8,390 nucleotides of DNA from an uncultured Senegalimassilia sp. (GTDB lineage: Bacteria; Actinomycetota; Coriobacteriia; Coriobacteriales; Eggerthellaceae). The DNA lies in contig CAKUJT010000103.1 of NCBI GenBank assembly GCA_934661765.1, forward strand, positions 1 to 8,390, written 5' to 3'. Below, piece after piece: positions 1 through 5,020 of this stretch. A program made the translations under genes and the position numbers. The notes beneath the pieces are model-generated. The model was not told where the DNA came from and ran no database searches. It worked only from the letters and a program-made list of their open reading frames with translations. How positions within the stretch are numbered: position 1 is the first letter of the stretch; every line of letters starts with the position of its first letter.

Positions 1-357
1 CAATACCTGGACTACAAAGCACAAAAAGACAGTTTAAGAGTAAAACGCAAGAGTGATTATACTCACAGTGTCTCTCAGACATCGGAATTTATCAAATATC
101 CACTTGCCATCAGAGACAGAATTACAGATAAGTTTATCGGTGATGTGCAATATGCTTGCGATTTGGCAATCTATGTATGCTATGAGCTGCATCCTAGCCG
201 TACAAAAGACTTCTGTTGGAGTATTTTTGGCAACCAGATTGTAGAAAACTTGAAAAAGAACTCTACTGTCACACCAAAAATGCCAGTTTTGGATGAAAAA
301 AACGGCACAATATCATATCTCGGTAAAAAATATAGCGTTGTGGAGGTAAATGTATGA
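1..357 (+). CDS. Unrecognised phage protein, 3' end only
   Basis: The reading frame is open from the first base of the window and ends at TGA 355-357, giving the last 118 residues of a protein whose start lies outside. The visible part is basic at its N side (a KRK segment) and ends with a compact piece containing GTISYLGKKYSVVEVNV. I see no catalytic motif, no membrane segment and no zinc ligands set, and I do not recognise the family. Its stop overlaps the start of the next gene as ATGA, and the next gene's Shine-Dalgarno lies inside this frame, so the two are almost certainly translationally coupled and co-transcribed. A shorter start inside the window (GTG at 145) is in the same frame but has no reason to be preferred over an upstream start. 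Confidence 0.75.
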   Translation, partial: QYLDYKAQKDSLRVKRKSDYTHSVSQTSEFIKYPLAIRDRITDKFIGDVQYACDLAIYVCYELHPSRTKDFCWSIFGNQIVENLKKNSTVTPKMPVLDEKNGTISYLGKKYSVVEVNV

Positions 358-1310
358 TTTATTTCGATGAATTGTCCGTTGCGCAGGAAATGGAGGCTTC
401 CACTACTGCTGTTGACGAATACAAAAGGTCTGATTTGCTCTTGTATGCAAAATATTTGAGATACAAGGCAATCACAGAGTCCGGGAAGGACTACAATAAT
501 GTCACTGTTGAAGATATGGAACAATTAGACAGCCAAATAGAAAAAGAGTTAAAAGCATTCTGCAATAGGTATTACATTGATTTCAATTACATTGTGAAGT
601 TTCAGGATATCGACAATGCAGTTGCCAGCTCACGGCTGTATAAGTTAAAATTGCCACTCCCTACTCCTATCACCAAAAAGGAGTGGGAGAAAATTTGCAC
701 AATTGAGAATGACAATTACCGCCGGATGTTGTTTGTGATGCTTGTTGATGCAAAATATCACAGGTTGCATAGTATCTCTATTGAGAATTCTGCCACAATC
801 ACAGAAGATACACTTTTTTATTGCCATATGGAGAAAAGAGATATCTATAAAGCCGGAGCATGTAAATTTAAGAATGCGGAAGAGAAAAATTTTTCTCTTG
901 GTTGTCTGTTTAAAAATGGATTGTTTGATATCACAAATAATAAATACAGATCATGGTTTGTAAAATTCGTTGATATATCTGATAATCCAGACGATGTACT
1001 TGACTATATCACAGATTACGATCATTTGAACCTACATTATGACAGATTGTGTGGTAATAAAATTGGCACATGTAAGATTTGTGGCAAATTATTTAAGCAG
1101 AGCGATAAACGCCCAGGAATGTATTGTTACAAACATCGTGGCTATAATAAAGTCCAAAAACCTAAAATGAGGATAGGTGTTTGCTTGGATTGTGGTAAAG
1201 AATTTAAGGTATCTGCAAGAAATACAAGAAAATGTAGATGCGAGAATTGTCAGAAACTTTACAGAAAATCCTATAAACATGCTGTATATTTACAAGCAAA
1301 AAATAATTAG
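354..1310 (+). CDS. Phage protein with two C-terminal zinc-binding Cys clusters
   Basis: This 318-residue protein starts at ATG 354, seven bases after a clear GGAGG (342-346), and overlaps the upstream stop by ATGA. Residues 1-100 are charged and mostly helical in character. Residues 105-135 (ITKKEWEKI, then NYRRMLFVMLVDAKYHR) loosely recall the helical start of tyrosine-recombinase core domains, but I find no R-H-R-Y catalytic set, so I do not call it an integrase. The C-terminus has two probable zinc knuckles: C240-x2-C243 with C258 and H261, and C277-x2-C280 with C294, C296 and C299. These are followed by a basic tail (KLYRKSYKHA), which suggests nucleic-acid binding. It is the last gene before a terminator. 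The function is unknown; a DNA- or RNA-binding accessory protein of a phage is an inference from the Cys clusters. Confidence 0.85.
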   Translation: MIYFDELSVAQEMEASTTAVDEYKRSDLLLYAKYLRYKAITESGKDYNNVTVEDMEQLDSQIEKELKAFCNRYYIDFNYIVKFQDIDNAVASSRLYKLKLPLPTPITKKEWEKICTIENDNYRRMLFVMLVDAKYHRLHSISIENSATITEDTLFYCHMEKRDIYKAGACKFKNAEEKNFSLGCLFKNGLFDITNNKYRSWFVKFVDISDNPDDVLDYITDYDHLNLHYDRLCGNKIGTCKICGKLFKQSDKRPGMYCYKHRGYNKVQKPKMRIGVCLDCGKEFKVSARNTRKCRCENCQKLYRKSYKHAVYLQAKNN

Positions 1311-1336
1311 ACACTTGTTTTTAATTAAATGAAATT

Positions 1337-1376
1337 CTCTGTAATTAGCTCCCTTTGCTTTTTACAGAGGTTTTTT
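1337..1376 (+). terminator. Intrinsic terminator after the 318-aa gene
   Basis: CTCTGTAA (1337-1344) pairs with TTACAGAG (1362-1369), and a T-G wobble (1336/1370) can extend the stem to 9 bp. The loop is 17 nt and can form a small AGC/GCT inner pairing (1347-1349 with 1357-1359). A run of six T (1371-1376) follows directly. It sits 26 nt after the stop codon of the upstream gene, so it separates that gene from the metallophosphoesterase. Confidence 0.8.
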
Positions 1377-1380
1377 ATTT

Positions 1381-1464
1381 TTGCACCCTATTATGAATAA
1401 GGGAGTATGTAGGAACGTACATAAAACCTTGCTTTTATGGTAACAGTCAAAAAATTAAAAAGGG
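1381..1464 (+). promoter_or_regulatory. Structured leader before the metallophosphoesterase gene
   Basis: Two compact inverted repeats lie here. CCCTATT and AATAAGGG (about 1386-1403) form a short stem with one bulged A and a 3-nt loop. TATGTA (1406-1411) and TACATA (1418-1423) form a 6-bp dyad around GGAACG. No convincing -35/-10 pair is visible: TTGCAC at 1381 lacks a properly spaced -10. The dyad could be an operator or part of an RNA leader; I cannot tell which. The region ends in AAAAAGGGG right at the proposed start codon. Confidence 0.35.
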
Positions 1465-2703
1465 GTGGTTGGTATCAATCCGAAGTACAAAAAGTTGGAA
1501 AATGAGACTGATTACGAATATGGTCTTAGACTCATCTCTATAAAGGTCGAAGAAAAGCCGGACGATTTGGACTGGGAAGATATTGTCACGCTTTTACATT
1601 TGGACTGCCATAGGGATAGCTTACGAAAGGCTGCAAATGTAACTGAATTTTCTGGTTACAAAGTTATGCAGTATTTCAAAGAGAAAATGGAAACTCAAAG
1701 CCATGATGACACTGAAAGTTATTTGAAAGAGCTTGAATTGAAAAAGAGAGAGCTTATCAAAGAGCGTGCGAAACTTCATACTGAAAAGTTGGAGTATAAC
1801 AGATGGTTACGTGAAGATGCCAGGGATGATTTATTTGAGGAAAAAGTCATTGCTGCTATTCATGAAACACTGAACAAGGTAGATCCTCCGCAAAAAATCG
1901 GTGGTATGCTTTCATCTCGTTATGGTCTTTTGAATATAGCAGACTGTCATTTTGGAAAGGATTTCAAAGTGTATGGTCTGAATGATGAAATTGTAAATGC
2001 TTATAGTCCTGAGATATTTTTTATGCGTATGGAAGTCCTCTACAATGAAGTGGTGGACTATGCACATAAAGAAAAACTCAAAGGATTCAAAGTATTTAAT
2101 TTAGGGGATTCGTTAGATGGATTCTTGCGTAATTCACAATTATGGACATTACGGTATGGTGTGCCAGAAAGTGCCGTTATATACGGGGAGTATATGGGTA
2201 AATGGCTGAGAAGATTGTCCGATGAATTTGACATAGAATACTATCAAACAAATGGAAATCATGGTGAACTTCGCTTACTGGATGGTAAAAAAGGTGAACA
2301 TTCACATGATAACATTGAAATGGTTACTGGAAGTATTATTCGTATTATAAACGAGGATAATCCTAATTTCCGATACATAACGAATAAATCTGGTTCTATC
2401 TTCACTGATATTGCCGGGTATAATGTTATGGGAATTCATGGGGAAGTCCGTAGTTTAACTGCTGCTATTAAAGATTACTCTGATATTTATGACACTAAGA
2501 TAGATTATCTTGTGGCTGGTCATAAGCATCATTCAGAGTTTGTAAACTGTGGAGTCCGTAGAGGGGTGATTGGTGTTGGATCAATTATTGGATCAGATGA
2601 TTATTCAATGTCAATAAGAAAGACTGCCGATGCCACAGCATCTTTTGTTATATTTGAAACTGGAAAAGGAAAAGTTGATGAACATACATTTGTTCTCAAT
2701 TAA
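1465..2703 (+). CDS. Calcineurin-like metallophosphoesterase (Mre11/SbcD-type fold), phage
   Basis: This 412-residue protein has a full metallophosphoesterase motif set: D160-x-H162 (ADCHFGK), GDSLDG at 214-219 (D215), GNHGE at 264-268 (N265, H266), GIHGE at 323-327 (H325) and GHKHH at 352-356 (H353, H355). These ligate two metal ions in the family, which includes SbcD/Mre11 nucleases and protein or nucleotide phosphatases. Residues 1-75 are an N-terminal extension seen in many phage proteins of this kind, as I recall, followed by a charged, probably coiled-coil stretch at about 82-125. A DNA end-processing or repair role is plausible but not proven. The start is doubtful. An in-frame stop at 1456-1458 forces initiation downstream; GTG 1465 is the first candidate, yet the AGGGGTGG at 1461-1468 overlaps it and would be better spaced for ATC 1474. 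The 135-aa gene follows after 8 nt, probably in the same transcript. Confidence 0.88.
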   Translation: MVGINPKYKKLENETDYEYGLRLISIKVEEKPDDLDWEDIVTLLHLDCHRDSLRKAANVTEFSGYKVMQYFKEKMETQSHDDTESYLKELELKKRELIKERAKLHTEKLEYNRWLREDARDDLFEEKVIAAIHETLNKVDPPQKIGGMLSSRYGLLNIADCHFGKDFKVYGLNDEIVNAYSPEIFFMRMEVLYNEVVDYAHKEKLKGFKVFNLGDSLDGFLRNSQLWTLRYGVPESAVIYGEYMGKWLRRLSDEFDIEYYQTNGNHGELRLLDGKKGEHSHDNIEMVTGSIIRIINEDNPNFRYITNKSGSIFTDIAGYNVMGIHGEVRSLTAAIKDYSDIYDTKIDYLVAGHKHHSEFVNCGVRRGVIGVGSIIGSDDYSMSIRKTADATASFVIFETGKGKVDEHTFVLN

Positions 2704-2711
2704 CCTTAATA

Positions 2712-3119
2712 ATGAGTTACAAAATACAATGTAGAACATTTAGCAGCATGAAGGAAATTTTTGATTGTTTGGAGATTCATTCAAAAATTCCACACGAAGA
2801 ATACGAATCGGTTAAATTATATGGGGAGTCAAGTTTTATCATAGATGCATTGAAATATGCCATTACAGAGTATAGCGATATTACTATTGCTTCTATTGAT
2901 ATAATTCTTTCAGATATTGATCCTGTTTGCAAGGATTTGTATGTCTTATCTCTTACAGAAGAAAATGAGCTTTACATTCAACCAGCTTATAATGGGGAGA
3001 ATATGTATCGTAACGAAGCAAAATTTGCAATTGTTCAAGATACAGTAAGTTCGCAGCTTGTAAAAGATATGTCTGTTGGTGACTTATCTTCTACTGTTTT
3101 GGGAACTTTTATTTTTTAA
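2712..3119 (+). CDS. Unrecognised 135-aa acidic protein
   Basis: An uninterrupted 135-codon frame begins 8 nt after the metallophosphoesterase stop and ends at TAA 3117-3119, just before the tRNA-array promoter. The protein is acidic and mixed alpha/beta in character, with alternating hydrophobic stretches such as ITIASIDIILSDI and DLYVLSL, and no Cys clusters, signal peptide or membrane helix. I do not recognise the family. No Shine-Dalgarno precedes ATG 2712 (the spacer is ACCTTAATA-like), so translation probably depends on coupling to the upstream gene. The tight spacing suggests a shared operon. ATG at residue 13 is an alternative start but is not better supported. Confidence 0.75.
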   Translation: MSYKIQCRTFSSMKEIFDCLEIHSKIPHEEYESVKLYGESSFIIDALKYAITEYSDITIASIDIILSDIDPVCKDLYVLSLTEENELYIQPAYNGENMYRNEAKFAIVQDTVSSQLVKDMSVGDLSSTVLGTFIF

Positions 3120-3145
3120 CAAGCAAAAATAAATGCAGAAATGTA

Positions 3146-3173
3146 TTGACATTTTCTAAATGTATGCTATAAT
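3146..3173 (+). promoter_or_regulatory. Strong vegetative promoter of the tRNA/RNA operon
   Basis: A perfect -35 TTGACA (3146-3151) and a perfect -10 TATAAT (3168-3173) are separated by 16 nt, with TGC just before the -10 (extended -10). Transcription would start near 3179-3182. This is the best promoter in the window. It lies between the last protein gene and the first tRNA, so it is expected to drive the tRNA array using the host's main sigma factor. Confidence 0.88.
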
Positions 3174-3207
3174 ACATACATAAGGAACAGGAAATAAAGT
3201 AAATGAA

Positions 3208-3244
3208 ATAAATAGAGGTTTACCATCCATAAACTTCTATTTAT
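3208..3244 (+). promoter_or_regulatory. 15-bp hairpin in the tRNA-operon leader
   Basis: Bases 3208-3222 pair with 3230-3244 to give 15 bp with one G-U wobble and a 7-nt loop (CCATCCA). It falls about 30 nt after the predicted transcription start and 35 nt before the first tRNA. There is no immediate T-run (ATCTCTTGCTTTT follows, with TTTT only 8 nt on), so it is a weak candidate for a terminator or attenuator. It may equally be a 5' stability hairpin or a processing site. No open reading frame fits it. Confidence 0.6.
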
Positions 3245-3279
3245 CTCTTGCTTTTAATCAAACTATAATAAATGCATAA

Positions 3280-3352
3280 TGCGGATTAGAGCAGCGGTCA
3301 GCTCGCTTGCCTCATAAGCAAGAGGTCGAGGGTTCAAATCCCCCATCCGCAA
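3280..3352 (+). tRNA. tRNA-Met (CAT), initiator-like
   Basis: Cloverleaf of 73 nt: acceptor TGCGGAT/ATCCGCA with discriminator A, D-arm GAGC/GCTC, anticodon stem CTTGC/GCAAG with loop CTCATAA (anticodon 3313-3315), and T-loop TTCAAAT. Features typical of bacterial initiators are present: purine-pyrimidine A11-U24 in the D-stem, a weak U1-A72 first pair, and a weakened 50:64 position (A-C mismatch). The G-C triplet at anticodon-stem positions 29-31/39-41 that marks normal initiators is absent (here TGC/GCA). CCA is not encoded. A CAT anticodon could also mean lysidine-modified Ile2, but the D-stem argues against it. Confidence 0.9.
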
Positions 3353-3392
3353 TTTATCTTGTTTTATGTTTTGTCCTATATGTTTTTTGTTA

Positions 3393-3437
3393 ATAAGCGG
3401 TGGGACTATTCATTGAGTAATAGTTCTATCGTTTATG
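3393..3437 (+). ncRNA. Hairpin RNA unit between tRNA-Met and tRNA-Cys
   Basis: The outer 7-bp stem ATAAGCG (3393-3399) pairs with CGTTTAT (3430-3436, one G-U). A symmetrical 3x3 internal loop (GTG/TAT) follows, then an 8-bp stem GGACTATT (3403-3410) with AATAGTTC (3419-3426) around an 8-nt loop. A G follows the outer stem, as in the RCAGCAA units of this array, but the RCAGCAA motif is missing. It ends three bases before tRNA-Cys. An independent RNA product or processing signal is inferred from the length and regularity of the stem. Confidence 0.5.
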
Positions 3438-3440
3438 TAA

Positions 3441-3514
3441 GAGTACATAGCAAAGTCTGGCAATGCACTGGTCTGCAAAATCAGTATTCGTTGGTTCAAA
3501 TCCAACTGTACTCT
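3441..3514 (+). tRNA. tRNA-Cys (GCA)
   Basis: Acceptor GAGTACA/TGTACTC with the T73 discriminator expected for Cys, anticodon stem CTGGT/ATCAG with loop CTGCAAA, and T-arm GTTGG TTCAAAT CCAAC. The D-stem is short (GCA/TGC). Length is 74 nt and CCA is not encoded. Confidence 0.95.
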
Positions 3515-3517
3515 CTT

Positions 3518-3579
3518 TAAGCTCATACAGCAATTTATTTGGGATATTTCTGTTAAAAATACTACCGAAATGAGCTTAG
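3518..3579 (+). ncRNA. RCAGCAA RNA unit 1
   Basis: The closing stem TAAGCTC (3518-3524) pairs with GAGCTTA (3572-3578); AT next to it can add two pairs. AT-ACAGCAA follows the 5' strand directly, and an unpaired G (3579) follows the 3' strand. The interior can form a short TATTT/AAATA hairpin around 3545-3561. The unit fills the gap after tRNA-Cys with only 3 nt of spacing. It shares its design with the units at 3586, 4865, 5021 and 5138. The family and function are not known to me. Confidence 0.65.
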
Positions 3580-3585
3580 TTTCGT

Positions 3586-3650
3586 AAGGCACGTACAGCA
3601 AATTACTTATACTTTCAAATGGATGAATATTTTAAGTGGATTGTGCCTTG
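3586..3650 (+). ncRNA. RCAGCAA RNA unit 2
   Basis: The closing stem AAGGCAC (3586-3592) pairs with GTGCCTT (3643-3649), followed by G3650. GT-ACAGCAAATT comes right after the 5' strand. An inner ACTTA/TAAGT pairing (about 3604-3608 with 3633-3637) is possible. It starts 6 nt after unit 1 and ends 5 nt before tRNA-Asp. The 65-nt length is close to unit 1 (62 nt) and shorter than units 3 to 5. Confidence 0.65.
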
Positions 3651-3655
3651 ATTTT

Positions 3656-3727
3656 GGTCTTGTAGTTAAGTGGTAATAACATCGGATTGTCTCTCCGAAG
3701 TCGTGGGTTCGATTCCCACCTAGACCG
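3656..3727 (+). tRNA. tRNA-Asp (GTC)
   Basis: Acceptor GGTCTTG/CTAGACC with one T-T mismatch and G73, D-arm GTTA/TAAC, anticodon stem TCGGA/TCCGA with loop TTGTCTC, and T-arm GTGGG/CCCAC. Position 37 is T, where nearly all tRNAs have a purine. CCA is not encoded. Confidence 0.92.
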
Positions 3728-3731
3728 TTAT

Positions 3732-3804
3732 GGGGTGTTGGACAAGCGGTTTAAGTTATAGCCCTTTCACGGCTACGAGATGGGTTCGATTCCCATACAC
3801 CCTA
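3732..3804 (+). tRNA. tRNA-Glu (TTC)
   Basis: Acceptor GGGGTGT/ACACCCT (G1-U72 wobble) with A73, anticodon stem TAGCC/GGCTA with loop CTTTCAC, and T-arm ATGGG TTCGATT CCCAT. It lies 4 nt after tRNA-Asp. CCA is not encoded. Confidence 0.95.
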
Positions 3805-3918
3805 TTACTGGTGAATCTGCAGTCAGCCAGAAACGTTTTTAGCATTTACAACGAGAAATAAATGTAGCAAGTCATATGCTTGTTGGGTTATAGTGTCAGC
3901 CGAGTAAAAACTAATTTT
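3805..3918 (+). other. 114-nt structured spacer with a GTCAGCC repeat
   Basis: No tRNA fits here. GTCAGCC occurs twice (3822-3828 and 3895-3901), each followed by an A-rich stretch ending AAAC and then T-rich sequence. TTACTGG at the left edge (3805-3811) can pair with CC(G)AGTAA (3900-3907) with one bulged G, again giving a 7-bp outer stem. CATTTA/TAAATG and CAAG/CTTG hairpins are possible inside. It may be another RNA unit, but the RCAGCAA motif is absent and the support is weak. Confidence 0.3.
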
Positions 3919-3990
3919 AGATGTGTAGTTTAATGGTAAAACAACAGTCTCCAAAACTGTAAGATGTGGGTTCGAGTCCTACTGCGTCTG
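3919..3990 (+). tRNA. tRNA-Trp (CCA)
   Basis: Acceptor AGATGTG/TGCGTCT with G-U pairs and G73, D-arm GTTT/AAAC, anticodon stem ACAGT/ACTGT with loop CTCCAAA, and T-arm GTGGG TTCGAGT CCTAC. The anticodon is the standard Trp CCA, not the UGA-reading TCA. Confidence 0.95.
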
Positions 3991-3994
3991 TTTT

Positions 3995-4067
3995 GCATTT
4001 GTGGTGTAATTGGATAACATACCTGGCTTCCACCCAGGCGATGCCGGATCATTCCCGGTCGGATGCT
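3995..4067 (+). tRNA. tRNA-Gly (TCC) with altered T-loop
   Basis: Acceptor GCATTTG/CGGATGC with T73, anticodon stem CCTGG/CCAGG with loop CTTCCAC, and T-stem GCCGG/CCGGT. The T-loop reads ATCATTC, so the universal T54 and A58 are replaced by A54 and T58. CCA is not encoded. Confidence 0.92.
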
Positions 4068-4075
4068 TTTTATAT

Positions 4076-4157
4076 GGGGGAGTAACCCAGTGGCGAGGGT
4101 AGCGGTCTGTAAAACCGTGACAAAGAAACACCGCAGGTTCGAGTCCTGCCTCCCCCA
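4076..4157 (+). tRNA. tRNA-Tyr (GTA)
   Basis: Acceptor GGGGGAG/CTCCCCC with A73, anticodon stem GCGGT/ACCGT with loop CTGTAAA, a long variable arm as expected for bacterial Tyr, and T-arm GCAGG TTCGAGT CCTGC. Length is 82 nt. Confidence 0.95.
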
Positions 4158-4161
4158 CTTC

Positions 4162-4234
4162 GGGAAGTTAGCTCAACTGGTAGAGCATTAGGTTGAAGCC
4201 CTAAGTGTAGGTGGTTCGACTCCACCACTTCCCA
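4162..4234 (+). tRNA. tRNA-Phe (GAA)
   Basis: Acceptor GGGAAGT/ACTTCCC with A73, D-arm GCTC/GAGC, anticodon stem TTAGG/CCTAA with loop TTGAAGC, and T-arm GGTGG TTCGACT CCACC. All stems are fully paired. Confidence 0.96.
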
Positions 4235-4304
4235 CTCAATCTAATAAAGCCCTTATAAAAAGGCACATGAGGTATATATGAAATGGTGAAGAAAACATAA
4301 TCAT
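4235..4304 (+). other. 70-nt spacer with a small hairpin
   Basis: GCC(C)TT (4249-4254) can pair with AAGGC (4260-4264), one bulged C. No tRNA, no RCAGCAA motif, no promoter with a -35, and no open reading frame with a ribosome site are visible in the rest. Confidence 0.35.
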
Positions 4305-4376
4305 GGACATATAGCTTAATGGATAGAGTTCACGACTACGAATCGTGCGATATAGGTTCGATTCCTATTATGTCTG
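4305..4376 (+). tRNA. tRNA-Arg (ACG)
   Basis: Acceptor GGACATA/TATGTCT (G1-U72) with G73, anticodon stem CACGA/TCGTG with loop CTACGAA, and T-arm ATAGG TTCGATT CCTAT. A34 in this tRNA is normally converted to inosine by TadA in bacteria, so host TadA is presumably used. Confidence 0.95.
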
Positions 4377-4380
4377 TTTT

Positions 4381-4452
4381 GCCCGTATAGTTCAATGGAG
4401 AGAACATGGCTCTTCTAAAGCTATGATCTTGGTTCGATTCCAAGTATGGGTG
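4381..4452 (+). tRNA. tRNA-Arg (TCT)
   Basis: Acceptor GCCCGTA/TATGGGT with G73, anticodon stem TGGCT/AGCTA with loop CTTCTAA, and T-arm CTTGG TTCGATT CCAAG. It reads AGA/AGG, codons favoured in AT-rich phage genes. Confidence 0.95.
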
Positions 4453-4460
4453 TTTATTTT

Positions 4461-4552
4461 GGAGTGATAACCCTAACTGGTAAGGGAGTAGTCTTGAAAA
4501 CTACCAGTAACCGTAGTGATACGGCGTGAGGGTTCGAGTCCCTCTCACTCCG
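4461..4552 (+). tRNA. tRNA-Ser (TGA)
   Basis: Acceptor GGAGTGA/TCACTCC with G73, anticodon stem GTAGT/ACTAC with loop CTTGAAA, a long class II variable arm (CCGTAG-type hairpin), and T-arm GAGGG TTCGAGT CCCTC. Length is 92 nt. Confidence 0.95.
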
Positions 4553-4616
4553 CTTTATGTCGGAATAGAGACTTTAAACCTATTTGAGTGGAGAAAAATA
4601 GTTTTCCCCTAAATCT
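4553..4616 (+). other. 64-nt spacer with a C-rich hairpin
   Basis: GGAGAAAA (4590-4597) pairs with TTTTCCCC (4602-4609) with one mismatch and an ATAG loop. Upstream, AATAG (4564-4568) can pair with CTATT (4580-4584). No T-run follows, so it is not a terminator. No tRNA and no RCAGCAA motif are present. Confidence 0.4.
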
Positions 4617-4689
4617 GGGTGTGTAACTCAGTTGGTAGAGTAACCGGCTTTTAACCGGTAAGTCGTGAGTTCAAGCCTCACTACACCCA
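4617..4689 (+). tRNA. tRNA-Lys (TTT)
   Basis: Acceptor GGGTGTG/TACACCC with A73, anticodon stem ACCGG/CCGGT with loop CTTTTAA, and T-arm GTGAG TTCAAGC CTCAC. Confidence 0.96.
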
Positions 4690-4693
4690 CTAT

Positions 4694-4784
4694 GGAGTAG
4701 TAAACCTAATTGGTAAGGTAGGAGATTGCTAATCTCTGAGTAATCGCTTCGTGCGGTGTGGTGGTTCGAGTCCACTCTACTCCG
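4694..4784 (+). tRNA. tRNA-Ser (GCT)
   Basis: Acceptor GGAGTAG/CTACTCC with G73, anticodon stem GGAGA/TCTCT with loop TTGCTAA, a long variable arm with a CGCTTCGTGCG-type hairpin, and T-arm GGTGG TTCGAGT CCACT. Length is 91 nt. Confidence 0.95.
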
Positions 4785-4791
4785 TTTATAC

Positions 4792-4862
4792 TGGAATATA
4801 ATTCAATGGTAGAATGCCTCTCTGATACGGAGGTCACATAAGTTCGATTCTTATTATTCCAA
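4792..4862 (+). tRNA. tRNA-Ile (GAT)
   Basis: Acceptor TGGAATA/TATTCCA with A73, D-arm ATTC/GAAT, anticodon stem CCTCT/GGAGG with loop CTGATAC, and T-arm ATAAG TTCGATT CTTAT. Length is 71 nt. It is the last tRNA before the three consecutive long RNA units. Confidence 0.93.
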
Positions 4863-4864
4863 TT

Positions 4865-5018
4865 TAGACACATGCAGCAAAATTTTTGATTTAATTCTTT
4901 CAAATTATTTTTACAAGCAAATGAAAATTATATGAAAAAGCATAGGATATTATTCCTCCCCTTAATATCCTATTGTAAATCAACAGAAGATAGTAATATC
5001 CTCTGTCAAAGTGTCTAG
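4865..5018 (+). ncRNA. RCAGCAA RNA unit 3 (longest)
   Basis: The closing stem TAGACAC (4865-4871) pairs with GTGTCTA (5011-5017), followed by G5018; AT-GCAGCAAAATT follows the 5' strand. Two strong inner hairpins are visible. One is an 11-bp stem (4942-4952 with 4963-4973) with a C-rich loop containing CCTCCCC. The other is CAGA-GATA (4984-4992) with TATC-TCTG (4997-5005), one A-C mismatch, capped by a GTAA (GNRA) tetraloop. It starts 2 nt after tRNA-Ile and ends 2 nt before unit 4. Confidence 0.68.
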
Positions 5019-5020
5019 TA

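Noticed and set aside
354..1310. Tyrosine integrase call for the 318-aa protein.
   Set aside because: The central segment loosely resembles a recombinase core start, but no R...H-x-x-R...Y catalytic set can be found.
3264..3269. A second TATAAT just before tRNA-Met.
   Set aside because: No -35 match lies 15 to 19 nt upstream (TTATCT is poor), and the consensus promoter at 3146-3173 already explains transcription.
3518..3579. Hammerhead ribozyme in the first RNA unit (CCGAAAT near the 3' stem).
   Set aside because: The CTGATGA core required for a hammerhead is absent from this and the other units.
3410..3601. Open reading frame on the minus strand over tRNA-Cys and RNA unit 1.
   Set aside because: It runs antisense through a tRNA and structured RNA, has no ribosome site and its protein resembles nothing; a shadow frame.
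4706..4903. Open reading frame on the minus strand across tRNA-Ser(GCT) and tRNA-Ile.
   Set aside because: The codons come from antisense tRNA sequence, a common source of false small genes.
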